A stretch of DNA of 64,000 nucleotides from Dermatophilaceae bacterium Soc4.6 (GTDB lineage: Bacteria; Actinomycetota; Actinomycetes; Actinomycetales; Dermatophilaceae), in assembly GCA_039889245.1 (NCBI GenBank), contig JAZGVH010000002.1, positions 1,364,001-1,428,000 of the forward strand, read 5' to 3'. Below, piece by piece: positions 34,703-44,321 of the stretch (its first letter is position 1; each line of letters opens with the position of its first letter). The notes beneath the pieces were generated by a model. The model did not search any database and was not told the origin of the DNA. It saw only the letters and a program-made list of their open reading frames with translations. A program made the translations under genes and the position numbers.

Positions 34703-36695
34703 CGGGGGTGTCCTGTCCGGCTGGGGCGTCATGGATCCCGAGGGTCTCGAGGGTTTCCAGCGCGGAGATGATCCTCGTGAGGTTGTCGGCGACCTTGCGG
34801 TGGTTGTCGGCCAGCCGGTGGTTGCCGCGGTGCTCGGCCAGGTCGATCAGTTCGAGGGTGTCGTCGTGTTGGCGCCGGTGGATCGGCAGGAACGTCGTGG
34901 TGGTTTGGAAGTCCGGGCAGGTCAGGCAGGCGTTGGGGTGTGGGCAGTCCTGCTGCGGTGGTCGTCCGCAGTAGCCGTTCGGCAGGCTGGCCTGCACCCG
35001 GGCGAGGTTGTGCTTGATCCACTCGGCGTCGGCGCTGGGACCGTGGGGGTCGAACGGGAGGCGGTCACCGTGGATGTCCACGCGCCGCTGCTGGTAGTCG
35101 TCGAAGGCCGCGCGGACGGTGGCGTCGTGGATCGTGGCGTACCGGGCGGTCATCTGGGGTGAGGCGTGGCCGAGCATCTTCTGAACGACGTGCTGCGGCA
35201 CACCGGCGTTGATCAACCGGGTCCCGAGGGTGTGACGGTACTGGTGCGCGGTGACGGACACGGCCTGGCCGGCTTCGTCGTGGAGACTGATCTTCTCCTG
35301 CCAGTCGGCTAGGCGCTGGCGCAGGGTGGCGTAGGAGAATGGTTGGGCCCCATCGGGATTGGCGTGAGGCGAGGGAAACAGCTTCGGGCATCCGGCTGGC
35401 CAGCGGCTGCTCAGGTGCAGTTGTTGGGCGCGGACGGCGTCGGCGGCCCGCTGCGACAGCGGGACGAGCTGCTCGGTGGACATCTTGTGGTTGACGTACT
35501 TCAGGCAGGGCCAGCCGGCGCTGTCGACGATGACGGGGTTGTACTCGAGCAGGCAGGCGTCATTGGCGCGTAGGCCGGTCTCCTGGATGAGGATCAGCAG
35601 GTGTCGGGTGGTCTCGTCGGGGAGCAGGGCGAGGTTGTTGGGGTCCTCGAGCTGGGCCATCACGAACTCGGGGATGAACCGTGGCAGGGGACGCGGCCGC
35701 GGTGGCAGCTCGTCCAGGTACAGCGCGGCGTGACCGGAGAGGCCGGGCATCCAGTCGTGGCGGTGGCAGGCCTGCAGGAAGCTGCGCAGGATGACCAGGT
35801 AGGTGTTCGTCGTGTTGCCCGACAACTGCGGCGCCGCGGTGAGCCAGGACAGGTAGTGCTCCAGGACCTGCCGGCTGATCCCGCTGGCATCATCGACGTC
35901 CGGGTGATGGTGATGCAGGAACCCGGCGAACCAGCGCAGGGCACGCTCGTCGATGCTGACCGATCCGAACGCTTTACCGGCGCCGAGCCGGTAGCGGCAG
36001 GCTCGCTTGATCGCCTCACGCAGCCACGGTTGTGGGATGTGGTCGAACCGAATGGGTGGGACCTTCTTCGGCGACGGTCGCGCCCCGAGTGCGGCTGCCC
36101 GCCAGGTGTCTCGAGCGAACTCGGCCTCGGCGTCGATGCCCTCGTCCAGGTCGAGCACCTGCCGCCACGCGAAACGCAGCTGGCCCATCGCCCGGCCACC
36201 GGTGTCGGTCAGGCCGTGCTCGAGGGCCAGCAAGGTCCAGCGCTCCAGCCCGTGGTCCAGCAGCGAGTCGACCCTGGCGGTACTGACCAGCCTCACGAGG
36301 CGGTTGATCATCATCGGGACGAGGCGGATCGTTCGATGATCGTGGCGGATCTGAATGGAGTAGGCCACCTCCAACCGCAGCTGCAACGGCAACCCGCGAA
36401 GATCGAACGCGTCGATCCGGTCGCTGTGACCGCCGACCACCGGGCCGGTCGTGGCCGCGAACAGGTCCAGGTCGTGGCGGCCCTCGTGGACCCACCGTCC
36501 GTAGTGGCTGTTGCACAGCAACTTGGTCCAGGCGCCGCGTTCGCAGTCGGTGACGCGGCACTGCCCGCGCGCGAAGACGGGGTGGGTGGGATCGATGTGG
36601 ATCAGGTCGACCGCGAACTCCGGTCGGACAGCCGCTCCCAGCTTGTCCAGCAGGCTCAGCGCGCCAGCCCGGTTGGCGTGCAGCGCGATGGTCAT
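34692..36695 (-). CDS. TnpB-like tyrosine recombinase of a Tn554-type element
   Basis: This 667-aa protein has a long N-terminal region with Cys pairs (FARGQCRVTDCERGAWTKLLC) and a C-terminal recombinase domain with HQYRHTLGTRLINAG (His-x-x-Arg), MLGHASPQMTARYA (His and the Tyr nucleophile) and a Cys-rich tail (YCGRPPQQDCPHPNACLTCP). In Tn554 TnpA and TnpB act together. The ATG overlaps the tnpA stop as ATGA. Confidence 0.88.
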   Translation of the reverse strand: MTIALHANRAGALSLLDKLGAAVRPEFAVDLIHIDPTHPVFARGQCRVTDCERGAWTKLLCNSHYGRWVHEGRHDLDLFAATTGPVVGGHSDRIDAFDLRGLPLQLRLEVAYSIQIRHDHRTIRLVPMMINRLVRLVSTARVDSLLDHGLERWTLLALEHGLTDTGGRAMGQLRFAWRQVLDLDEGIDAEAEFARDTWRAAALGARPSPKKVPPIRFDHIPQPWLREAIKRACRYRLGAGKAFGSVSIDERALRWFAGFLHHHHPDVDDASGISRQVLEHYLSWLTAAPQLSGNTTNTYLVILRSFLQACHRHDWMPGLSGHAALYLDELPPRPRPLPRFIPEFVMAQLEDPNNLALLPDETTRHLLILIQETGLRANDACLLEYNPVIVDSAGWPCLKYVNHKMSTEQLVPLSQRAADAVRAQQLHLSSRWPAGCPKLFPSPHANPDGAQPFSYATLRQRLADWQEKISLHDEAGQAVSVTAHQYRHTLGTRLINAGVPQHVVQKMLGHASPQMTARYATIHDATVRAAFDDYQQRRVDIHGDRLPFDPHGPSADAEWIKHNLARVQASLPNGYCGRPPQQDCPHPNACLTCPDFQTTTTFLPIHRRQHDDTLELIDLAEHRGNHRLADNHRKVADNLTRIISALETLETLGIHDAPAGQDTPDAR

Positions 36696-37840
36696 GACGG
36701 GTCCGCCTGCAGGACCGGGCGAGTGGCTGGCCGCTCGACCCAGAATCCCGCGCGGACGAGCTCGGCCCGCACGTCCTCGACACCGAGATGGACGTACGTT
36801 TCGCTCGTGGTCACGACCGAGCGGTGGGTCAGCATGTTCGAGACGATCTCGATCGGGACACCGGCCCGGATCAGCTCCGTCGCCCGGGTATGGCGCAGCA
36901 TGTGGGGGCTGAACTCGATCCCGGTCCCGGCCCGCAGGCGGGCCACGAGCTTCGCGACCGCGTCGTACCGCAGGGGTCGCCCGACCGGTGCCGCGAACAG
37001 GTTGACGAAGACGTAGTCGCTGTCCAGGTCGCCGTATTCGGTGTGCATGTACTCGCTGTACAGGCGCACCAGCGGCGCTGAAACGGGCAGCACGGCAACG
37101 GTTTTGGTCTTGGCGCGGGCGCCGTTGGCGTTGTCGTCACGCGGCACGATCCGCAGCTCGCACCGACGAGAGATCAGATCGCTGTGGCGCAGCCCGAGCG
37201 CTTGACCCACCCTGATCCCGGTCTCGGCCAGCAGCGCGAGCAGGAACCTGTCTCGCAGCCGCGTGCAGGCGCCGAGGATCACCGCGACCTCCTCAACGCT
37301 CAGCGTGGACGGCAGCCGCCTCGGTGCCTTGAGCTTGACGGGTCTGGTCGCGATCGGGCGTCCCTTGGTGACATGGTGCAGGAACGGCTTGAACGACCCC
37401 CTCGGTACACGGCGCCACGCGACCAACGACTCAGCCAGGGCCACACCCGTGCGGGCGTGGAAGTCATAGAAGCCGAACACGCCCGCCAGGTGACGGTTGA
37501 CGGTGGCCTCGCTGCGGCGGGCCGTTGCAGCATCCAGCACGATGACGTTCGCGGCCGGTGCCCGCAGCCACGACACGAACCGTGAGACGTCCTCGACTCC
37601 GGCGCTGGCCCAGTCGACGCGTCTCAAGGCGAGGAACTCGAGCCACAACGCCAGACTGTGCGCGTACGCCCGCACCGTGTTCGGCGACCGCTCGATCGAG
37701 GACAGGAACGCCAGGTACCGCTCCGCCGCCTCGACCGGACCGAAGTCGTCGTCGACGACGGTCCACGACTCCACCCCCGTCACCGGCATGAGCACCCGTT
37801 GCGCCTTCACCAGCACCGCCACCTCGAGGTCGGCCTGCAC
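36692..37840 (-). CDS. TnpA-like tyrosine recombinase of a Tn554-type element
   Basis: The protein is 382 aa, close to the 361 aa of Tn554 TnpA. It has a core-binding domain (VEAAERYLAFLSSIERSPNT) and a catalytic domain with TGIRVGQALGLR (Arg), HMLRHTRATELIRAG (His-x-x-Arg), LTHRSVVTTSETYVHLG (His; Tyr nucleophile). All catalytic residues are present. It is the first gene of the trio. A GTG is used as start; a later ATG (MPVTGVES) is possible. Confidence 0.9.
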   Translation of the reverse strand: MQADLEVAVLVKAQRVLMPVTGVESWTVVDDDFGPVEAAERYLAFLSSIERSPNTVRAYAHSLALWLEFLALRRVDWASAGVEDVSRFVSWLRAPAANVIVLDAATARRSEATVNRHLAGVFGFYDFHARTGVALAESLVAWRRVPRGSFKPFLHHVTKGRPIATRPVKLKAPRRLPSTLSVEEVAVILGACTRLRDRFLLALLAETGIRVGQALGLRHSDLISRRCELRIVPRDDNANGARAKTKTVAVLPVSAPLVRLYSEYMHTEYGDLDSDYVFVNLFAAPVGRPLRYDAVAKLVARLRAGTGIEFSPHMLRHTRATELIRAGVPIEIVSNMLTHRSVVTTSETYVHLGVEDVRAELVRAGFWVERPATRPVLQADPS

Positions 37841-37987
37841 CGGCTTCCAGCCGGATACCTACTCTTCTACTCCGACCCGCCAGCCACGTGGGGGACGTCG
37901 AAGACATGCTCCAGATAACGTGTCGCTGACGCACCGGATCGGCCTCGTGAGCTACGTCGGACACACCCTCCGGAGGGCTCCAGATAA

Positions 37988-39233
37988 TGATGGCTTCCGT
38001 AGGTCCATTCGAGGTCCCGGGCCGGTCGAAGTAGGCCAGCACGTCGTCGGCCCTGCTGGCCAGCGTGCGGCCGAGCTTGCTCACCTCGGTCAGCGCTTCA
38101 GGGACGGCGTCGCTGACCGAGGCTATGAGCGTCGTCATCAGTTCGCGTCCGTGCTTGCGGTCGGGGTCGCGGTACGCGGCGACCATCCGCTGGTAGATGC
38201 CCCAGGTGGCCTCGACCTCGACGTGCTTGCGGTTCGTGAACAAGACGGTCAGTCGTTCCCGCTGAGCGTCGGTGAGTAGGTCGTTGCCGGTGTGCAGGGT
38301 CCTGCGGGCCTTGAACAGCGGGTCCTCCTTTCGGCCTCGGTGGCCGTGCACGGCCTGCTGGACCCGGCGACGGCAGGTGTCGAGTGCGTCGCCGGCCAAG
38401 CGGACGACATGGAACGGATCCATCACGGCCACCGCCTTCGGCAGCTCTTCGCTGGCGGCGGTCTTGAACCCGGTGAACCCGTCCATCGCCACCACCTCCA
38501 CCCGGTCGCGCCAGCCCTGGGAGCGGGCCGCGAGCCACTGCTTGAACGCCTGCTTGGACCTGCCTTCGACCATGTCCAGGAGCCGAGCAGGGCCGGTACC
38601 GTTACGGATTGGGGTGAGGTCGATGATGACGGTGACGTACTTGTCCCCGCGCCGGGTGTGCCGCCACACGTGTTCGTCGACCCCGACGACCTGCACGCCG
38701 TCGAACCGGGCCGGGTCGCCGATCAGGACCCGCCGGCCCTCGGCCAGGACGGCGTCGTTCGCGGTGTTCCACGACACCGCCAAGCCCTCCGCGACCCGGG
38801 ACACGGTCAGGTGCTGACACACGATCCCCTCCAACGCCCACCGTAACCCCCGCCGCGACAGCTTCGCCCGCGGCTCCGCCGCAGCGCTCGTGTCCTGGCG
38901 CCAGACCTGCCCGCACCCTGTGCACCGATACCGGCGGACCGTCACGAGCAACGTCGTGGGACGCCACCCCAGCGGCTCGTGCGCCAACCGCCTCACCACG
39001 GTGTCGCGGGCTACGCCCTCGCCCCCGCAGCGGTGGCACCACCGGTCGGGTTCCACGACCCGGCACGCGAGGACCGCCCGGCCAGGTTCGAGACGTTGCC
39101 CGGTCACTTCGAGTCCGAGCTCGTCCAAGCGGGTGAAGGTGGTCAGGTCAGGGGCAGCGAAGGTAGCGTCAGGCACGTCGAGGTCTTCCAGATGCGGTGT
39201 GTAGGAACCCTCATCATCGGAAGACCTCGACAC
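37988..39233 (-). pseudogene. 5' part of the ISL3 transposase gene
   Basis: The fragment holds the zinc-finger region (CHRCGGEGVARD, YRCTGCGQVW), the first Asp (GVDEHVWR), the second Asp (VMDPFHVVRL) and most of the DDE domain, and stops in frame at NGPTEAI, the conserved Glu motif. After that the frame reads into the inserted element. The true start may be at VPDATFAAPD rather than at the outer GTG. Confidence 0.9.
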
Positions 39234-39298
39234 CTACCCCGGGACCGACGCGCCGAGCCACCCGGGCGAGGGACCTACACCCTCAACTGTGAAGAGCC

Positions 39299-39595
39299 AG
39301 CAAACCAGGAACGGACCAACCCGATGCGCGGATTCGTAGATGCTTCAGGAACCGATCTTCGTCCTTGGACCTCGGCTCGCTGCCGCCGAACCAGCCGACA
39401 TCCCTCACAGCGCTCCTGACTCCACGAGACGTAAGGTACTGCCGCGCGGGCAGTCAGGCCATCTTCGGGGTCTGGTCCGCCCTGAGCCCTTCCTGTGGAC
39501 GGTAGAACATACCTAGCCGATCCGCAGCCACTCGCAAGAACCCGGGCCGGCCCGTCTGCCTCGAAAGGCTGGCCCGGTCCGCAGACAAGGACCCT
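39299..39595. other. Intergenic stretch after ISL3
   Basis: This is sequence after the ISL3 target duplication. It has no convincing gene. GGCCGGCCCGTCTGCCTCG and CGAAAGGCTGGCCCGG-like inverted sequence near 39,545-39,580 may be a terminator for the leftward ISL3 side. Confidence 0.4.
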
Positions 39596-39620
39596 GCCCC
39601 ACTCCGCCGCGTGTCGGGCG
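39596..39620 (+). repeat. Hairpin-repeat cluster B (one unit)
   Basis: CCCCACTCCGCCGCGTGTCG ends at the stop codon of the next gene. The same junction, with CCGCCGCCTGTCGGGCG, precedes the second copy of that gene at 55,741. Confidence 0.7.
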
Positions 39621-40013
39621 CTACCTAAACTGAGCGACGACCTCGATGGTGCCGATGATGTGCTGGTTGAAGTCGTCGAGGTCCTCGGCTGGGATCCAGT
39701 ACTCGAGGATGGTGTGGCCGCCGACTTGATGGACGTCGTACCGCTCGAGGTAGGACCGGTCGACCTCGAAGCGCGTCACGTACCCCACTCCACTGGCTTT
39801 CACGTTCCAGTCGCGGGCAATCTTGGTCGCGTACTCTTCATTCAAGACGGGGTAGAAGATCGGTTGATCCGGCAGCCGAGGTGGCCAGGCTCGCCAACCG
39901 GAGGCTTCCACGAGGGCAAGCTCGGCCGGTCCCGTCGGGCGCCAGAGGGTGACAGTCTGCATCCGCTCATCCTGCTTGGACGTCTCGTTCGCGTCGACCT
40001 GATTACGGAACAT
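39621..40013 (-). CDS. Conserved 130-aa protein (ADP-ribosylation/crystallin J1-type annotation), copy 1
   Basis: The core reads MQTVTLWRPTGPAELALVEA, SGWRAWPPRLPDQPIFYPVL then NEEYATKIARDWN and ends VGGHTILEYWIPAEDLDDFN. I know this family as short proteins often named ADP-ribosylation/crystallin J1; no ADP-ribosyltransferase catalytic motif is visible and the function is unproven. A second copy at 55,741 has about 92 percent identity, with all differences at the ends while the DNA of the core differs mainly at third codon positions. Both copies abut a hairpin-repeat unit at the stop codon. Confidence 0.85.
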   Translation of the reverse strand: MFRNQVDANETSKQDERMQTVTLWRPTGPAELALVEASGWRAWPPRLPDQPIFYPVLNEEYATKIARDWNVKASGVGYVTRFEVDRSYLERYDVHQVGGHTILEYWIPAEDLDDFNQHIIGTIEVVAQFR

Positions 40014-40108
40014 CTATCCGCCTTGGGTGGCCTCGACTGCGCCCGTCCCACCTCCGAGGGTGCCGTCTCCCGCACCGCCGCATGTGCCCTAGGGCTCTAG
40101 GGCTCTAG

Positions 40109-41953
40109 GACCCTGCTGAACAAGGCTCGTTCGTGGGTCGCGGTCGTCATTCAGGGGACGGCAGGGTGCCGACTGGGGCGCTCAGGGCACCCCGGAGGGC
40201 TTGTTCCTCGCGAGACCAGAATGATGTTCCGGTTGGTGTGAGGGAGTGCGGGGCCTGTGTGGGGCCTGCAGGGGTGGTGGACGGGGGGTTCTGCCTCGTT
40301 CGTGGGCTCAGGCCAGGACCCAGGCTCCGTCGGTGCGGGTCAGGCCGAGGTTGAGCAGCCGGCGTAGGTTCAGGGCGGCGCTGCGGGTATGGAGCCAGGC
40401 GTTGTTCTTCCGCACGCCGCGGTAGCGGACCCGGCGGTTCCTCCCGGCCACGAGCCACGAGATCGAGCGTTCCACCATCGGTCGGTGCTGGCGGTAGTCC
40501 GCTTGCCAGGCCGGGTCCTTCGCGCGCTGACGATGCTCGCGCAGCAGCGTGTGATGCCGGTGCAGCTGCAGGATCCGGCCCCGCTTCGCGGTGGTGCACC
40601 GGGCCCGCAGCGGACAGCCGACGCACCCGATTCCGAAGGTGACGGTCCGGCTCTTGCTGATGGGGCGGGTCAGGCCGTTGGGGCAGGTCGCGGTGCCGGC
40701 CTGCTCGTCGACGGTGAAGTCGTCCTGGGTGAACCCGCCTTCGACGGCGGGCTTGAGGGGGCCGGGTTTGACCAGCGGACGCCGCCGCGCCGCGGTGATC
40801 TTCTCCAGCGCGTCACCGGTGGCGTAGGCGCTGTCCCCCAGGACGTCGACGACCTGCCCGTCGGGGAGATCGGCCGCCGCGGGCAGGGTGTCGTCCGCGT
40901 CCATCAGCCGCATCCCGGTCGCCCCGTCCGGCGCGAGCGGGCCCGCGCCCTTGGTCAGCTCGCACGCGGTCGTGATCCCGGTCTCGGGCTCGACCGCGAT
41001 GTGCGCCTTGAAGCCGTCCTGACGCCGGTGCACCGTCTTGTGGATGTGCCGGGCCTCGGGGTCGACGATGCTGATGACCCGATCGGGGGCGACCTTCCGC
41101 GCGATCCGCCACCGGCCGTCGGTCCCGTCCGACCCGGGCGCAGGTTCGACGTCCTGCCCCGCGATCAACGCCAGCAACGCGACCGCCTCCGCGCCGACCT
41201 CGTCGAGGTCCCACCCGGACACGACCTCCAGCAGCGCGAGGGCGTCACGCACCAACGCGTCGACCAGCACCGCCCGCGCCTCGCGGTCGTCCCAGGCGAT
41301 CTGGGGCTTACCCGGGTCGTCGTAGTCATGCGCGCAGCACACCGTCGCGACGACCTCGCCCGCGCCGGGGACCTGCCGGACGACCTTACGGATCACCGCG
41401 ACCAGCTGCGTCACGGTGTCCTGCGTCGCGACCGCATCATCCAACGCGGTCGAGTCCAGGGCCCGCCGGTTCTTCCCCGTCAACACCCCCGTCTCGGCGA
41501 CCACCACCTTGACCGCGTCGAAGATCCGATGCGGCGCCGCGCTCCCCGCCAACCGCTTCCGCCAGTACGTCAACGTCGACGGGTCGAACCCGCCATGCCC
41601 GACCGGCAGGCCACACGCGACCTTCCACCGCAGATCCGTACGCAACGCCGCCATCGCCTCCCGGTCCGAGAGCCCATGCAACGACTGCAACACCATCACC
41701 GACGCCGCGACATCCGCCGGCACCGACGGGCGACCCAACCGGGTCGGGAACAGATCAGCGAACATCACCTCCGGGAACAACACCCGCCGCTGCTGCGCCA
41801 ACAACCCGAACACACTGCCCTTGTCGATCAGATGCCCCGCGACCGACTCAGCATCCAACAGCTCACGCGCATCCAGCGGACGACCCTGCATCCACACATG
41901 ATCCCAACCCCCGACCAGCGCGACCAGGACGACACGCCTTATTCAGCAGCGTC
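40109..41953 (-). mobile_element. IS1182-family insertion sequence, complete
   Basis: The element is 1,845 bp. Inverted repeats GACCCTGCTGAACAAGGC and (inverted) GACGCTGCTGAATAAGGC match at 16 of 18 positions. A 4-bp CTAG duplication flanks it (40,105-40,108 and 41,954-41,957). Confidence 0.92.
40308..41897 (-). CDS. IS1182-family transposase
   Basis: This 529-aa protein starts MWMQGRPLDARELLDAESVA, with the IS1182/DUF772 N-terminus (LSDREAMAALRTDLRWKVAC), the first Asp in RALDSTALDDAV, later DDE residues in VLGDSAYATGD, a Cys cluster (GCVGCPLRARC) and the Glu in RPMVERSISWLV. Frame and length are intact, so it is probably functional. Confidence 0.96.
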   Translation of the reverse strand: MWMQGRPLDARELLDAESVAGHLIDKGSVFGLLAQQRRVLFPEVMFADLFPTRLGRPSVPADVAASVMVLQSLHGLSDREAMAALRTDLRWKVACGLPVGHGGFDPSTLTYWRKRLAGSAAPHRIFDAVKVVVAETGVLTGKNRRALDSTALDDAVATQDTVTQLVAVIRKVVRQVPGAGEVVATVCCAHDYDDPGKPQIAWDDREARAVLVDALVRDALALLEVVSGWDLDEVGAEAVALLALIAGQDVEPAPGSDGTDGRWRIARKVAPDRVISIVDPEARHIHKTVHRRQDGFKAHIAVEPETGITTACELTKGAGPLAPDGATGMRLMDADDTLPAAADLPDGQVVDVLGDSAYATGDALEKITAARRRPLVKPGPLKPAVEGGFTQDDFTVDEQAGTATCPNGLTRPISKSRTVTFGIGCVGCPLRARCTTAKRGRILQLHRHHTLLREHRQRAKDPAWQADYRQHRPMVERSISWLVAGRNRRVRYRGVRKNNAWLHTRSAALNLRRLLNLGLTRTDGAWVLA

Positions 41954-42487
41954 CTAGACAATCGAACGGTCTTGGCGAAGCGGTACCCGCTCACTCAAGG
42001 CCACGGTGGCGTCCAGTGCGCGTAGGCGCGACAGGCTCATCTTCGCCTGCCCATTGCTCTGCGTAGCGCCAGCGGTTCGCAGCGCAACCGCGAGTGGACC
42101 ATTGAACACGACCTCGTGCCGCACCTGAGGCGAGCCGGAAAGTCTCAGCACGATGAGCGCTGATGCTGCTGCGTGAGACGTTTCCCTGATGGCGACAGAC
42201 CGGGTGCCGTAGGTCGCCTTGATCTCGACGTGGCGACCATCCCCGGCGATCGCGTCATGGCCAGTCGCCGAGGGCTTGACGAGATGGAGGTCGAAGAGCG
42301 CTTCCGCCGCAGCTTCCCCGATGGACCCCACGAGGTGGCCGTCGATCGGGAACCTCCTGCCAGGATGCATCTCCTCCAACTCGCGCACAATCTTGTGGAG
42401 CTGGGTGACCAGCTCGGCCGTCCGCAACGTCCGATCTTGATGATCATGCGAAGGCGGGCGGGCGACGTCGCCTGAAGCGTTAGTCAT
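41954..42487 (-). CDS. DUF6998 protein, restriction-endonuclease-like fold
   Basis: This protein of about 177 aa has LVGSIGEAAAEALFDLHLVK and GHDAIAGDGRHVEIKATYGT. The pattern D-x(n)-E-x-K in that segment resembles a PD-(D/E)xK nuclease core, which is how I remember DUF6998 being described. The substrate is unknown. The IS1182 insertion touches its last codon: the TAG stop is part of the CTAG duplication, so the protein end is probably unchanged. Confidence 0.75.
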   Translation of the reverse strand: MTNASGDVARPPSHDHQDRTLRTAELVTQLHKIVRELEEMHPGRRFPIDGHLVGSIGEAAAEALFDLHLVKPSATGHDAIAGDGRHVEIKATYGTRSVAIRETSHAAASALIVLRLSGSPQVRHEVVFNGPLAVALRTAGATQSNGQAKMSLSRLRALDATVALSERVPLRQDRSIV

Positions 42488-42569
42488 ATTCACATCATGC
42501 CTGCTACCCACGCATAGAACCGGTTCAATGCCAGTCCGTCACCAATGCCGGAGGTGGAGCACCGACGCG

Positions 42570-42683
42570 AAGTGCGGCCGTCCCACACCGCCGCGAGAGC
42601 GGCCGACCCCACACCGCCGCGAGAGCGGCCGACCCCACACCGCCGCGAGAGCGGCTGTCCCACACCGCCGCGTGTGGACGCGG
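42570..42683 (+). repeat. Hairpin-repeat cluster C (five units)
   Basis: A half unit (AGTGCGGC), three full GCCGCGAGAGCGGC hairpins and a final variant GCCGCGTGTGGACGC, spaced about 25 nt apart with CCACACC linkers. Confidence 0.85.
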
Positions 42684-42830
42684 CCACGAACCGGGATGGG
42701 GTCTAGCGTCGATTCGTCCAGGTGCCCGGCCGTGTTGGCGGCGAGCTGGTTTGGGCGGTCGGTCGGGTCGCCGCGAAAGGTGACGTCATGCCCAGCCCCA
42801 CCACCCTCCTGCCATTTTCAGCCCGCCACG

Positions 42831-43907
42831 ATGTCAACCGCGCAGCTGGCGGCCGTGTCCTACCTCGCGCGCTACAGCGGGCGCACCCACACCCTTTACG
42901 CGTACCAGCTGAGGGAATGGTTCACCTGGTGCGAGACCCACGCACTCGACCCGCTCGTGGGGATCCAGCGCGCCCACGTCGAGCTGTACATCCGCCAACT
43001 TGGCGAGCGACCACTGATGGACTCCACGATCAACACGATGATGCACGCCGTCCGCGGCTACTTCCGCTTCGCCCACATCGACGGCCTCATCACCTCCGAC
43101 CCCGCCGTCTACGCCCGGCTCCCGAAGGTGCACGAGGACGAGTCCCGCACCCACGGCCTGGACCGGCTCGAGCTCATCCGGTTCCTCCAGGTCGCCCCCA
43201 CCATCACTGTCCACCACGGAGCCCTGGCCTACCTCCTCGGCATCAACGCCCTCCGCGCCTCCGAAGCCGCCGCCGTCCGGATCGAGGACTACGCCGACAC
43301 CCTGCGCGGCTACCGCGTCCTGCACCTCGTCGGCAAGGGCAACAAGCCCGCGACCATGCCGGTCACCGTCCCCGTGCTGCGGGTCCTCGAGGCCTGCCGC
43401 GGACAACGCACCACCGGCCCACTTATCCTGCGTCCCCTCTCAGGTCGGCCCGTCGACCGGCGCGACGTCTACCGGATGGTCACCCGCATCGCGACTGCCG
43501 CCGGCATCCCCCGCCACATCAGCCCCCACTCCCTGCGGCACGCCGCGATCACCAACGCCCTCGACGCCGGCGTCCCCCTCCGCGACGCGCAGATCCTCGC
43601 CCGGCATGCCGACCCCCGCACGACCGAGCACTACGACCGCGCCCGCGGCAACCTCGACCGGCCACGGCGTCCACTTCCTTACCGCCTACGTCGCCGGCGT
43701 CTGACATGGCTCAGGAACCAGCCCCCATTCCAGAAAGAAGGGCTACGCCGATGTCTGTTCATGCCGATCAGCGGAAAGGTTGCGGACACCCCCCATCGTC
43801 TGGTTGACGCTGGCGGAGCGATCACGAAGCGGCGCCCACGTTGCCGGACCCCCGGTCTATGTTGTAGAGGCACAAGGCTGCCGACCTGGCTGTCGTCGTT
43901 GTGCTGA
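42831..43907 (+). CDS. XerC/D-like tyrosine recombinase with frameshifted C-terminus
   Basis: The intact part has a core-binding domain (AVSYLARYSGRTHTLYAYQL) and catalytic motifs NALRASEAAAVR (Arg), HSLRHAAITNALDAG (His-x-x-Arg), LARHADPRTTEHYDRARG (His; Tyr nucleophile). Around 43,660 an extra base shifts the frame. In the other frame the protein would end HGVHFLTAYVAGV at 43,704, the usual end of this family; instead it runs on for about 68 residues. The nucleophile lies before the shift, so activity may remain. It is the only single recombinase inside the hairpin-repeat array. Confidence 0.8.
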   Translation: MSTAQLAAVSYLARYSGRTHTLYAYQLREWFTWCETHALDPLVGIQRAHVELYIRQLGERPLMDSTINTMMHAVRGYFRFAHIDGLITSDPAVYARLPKVHEDESRTHGLDRLELIRFLQVAPTITVHHGALAYLLGINALRASEAAAVRIEDYADTLRGYRVLHLVGKGNKPATMPVTVPVLRVLEACRGQRTTGPLILRPLSGRPVDRRDVYRMVTRIATAAGIPRHISPHSLRHAAITNALDAGVPLRDAQILARHADPRTTEHYDRARGNLDRPRRPLPYRLRRRRLTWLRNQPPFQKEGLRRCLFMPISGKVADTPHRLVDAGGAITKRRPRCRTPGLCCRGTRLPTWLSSLC

Positions 43908-44253
43908 CGGACAGCGCACTGGACATGGTCACGGGCCGCTCAACGGATGCGCCCGAGTCACTGATGATCTCGATCAGAGTCTCGGCCGAACCGCCGGAGT
44001 CCCAGTGTTCCCGGACGAGAGCGGCGTGTAGCCGGACATCGGGTTCCTGGCCCGGTGCGCACAGCCCCTCCATCGACTCGTGTAGATCAGGGCTCCTGGC
44101 TATCTCCCGGCCCAAAGCCCAGATTCGATCCATCATGAGGTTGCGGGCAACGACTGAGCCCCCCGATGCGCTTGCCGCAGCCCATTGCGCCCAAGCTTCG
44201 CGCCAGTCACCCACGAGATCCGTCACGGCCACAGCGTCGCATCCCTGGAGCAT
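43822..44253 (-). CDS. Hypothetical protein
   Basis: This 143-aa protein has coding-like sequence over its first 100 residues: TDLVGDWREAWAQWAAASAS, RIWALGREIARSPDLHESME and AALVREHWDSGGSAETLIEI. It looks mostly helical. Its 3' end overlaps the frameshifted tail of the recombinase on the other strand. No function is recognised. Confidence 0.6.
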   Translation of the reverse strand: MLQGCDAVAVTDLVGDWREAWAQWAAASASGGSVVARNLMMDRIWALGREIARSPDLHESMEGLCAPGQEPDVRLHAALVREHWDSGGSAETLIEIISDSGASVERPVTMSSALSVSTTTTARSAALCLYNIDRGSGNVGAAS

Positions 44254-44321
44254 GGGTGCAGTCAGCGCACAAGGTCAGTGAGGCGGATTCAACCGTGCCG
44301 GGATCCGCGAGGGCCCCCCGA

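Larger units (their letters stand above)
34249..37987 (-). mobile_element. Tn554-like element (tnpA-tnpB-tnpC) inside ISL3
   Basis: The inserted segment is about 3.74 kb. Its ends carry an inverted TTATCTGGAGC (34,252-34,262) / GCTCCAGATAA (37,977-37,987), with another GCTCCAGATAA inside the right end (about 37,912). Three genes in Tn554 order and size occupy it, each overlapping the next. No antibiotic resistance or other cargo is present. The exact crossover lies within a shared TCA. Confidence 0.88.
34121..39298 (-). mobile_element. ISL3-family element interrupted by a Tn554-like element
   Basis: Terminal inverted repeats start GGCTCTTCAC at both ends (34,121 and, inverted, 39,298) and continue with GGGTGTAG. 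The 8-bp duplication AGCAAACC flanks it exactly (34,113-34,120 and 39,299-39,306). The transposase gene is split at 34,248/37,988 by the inner element. Confidence 0.92.
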
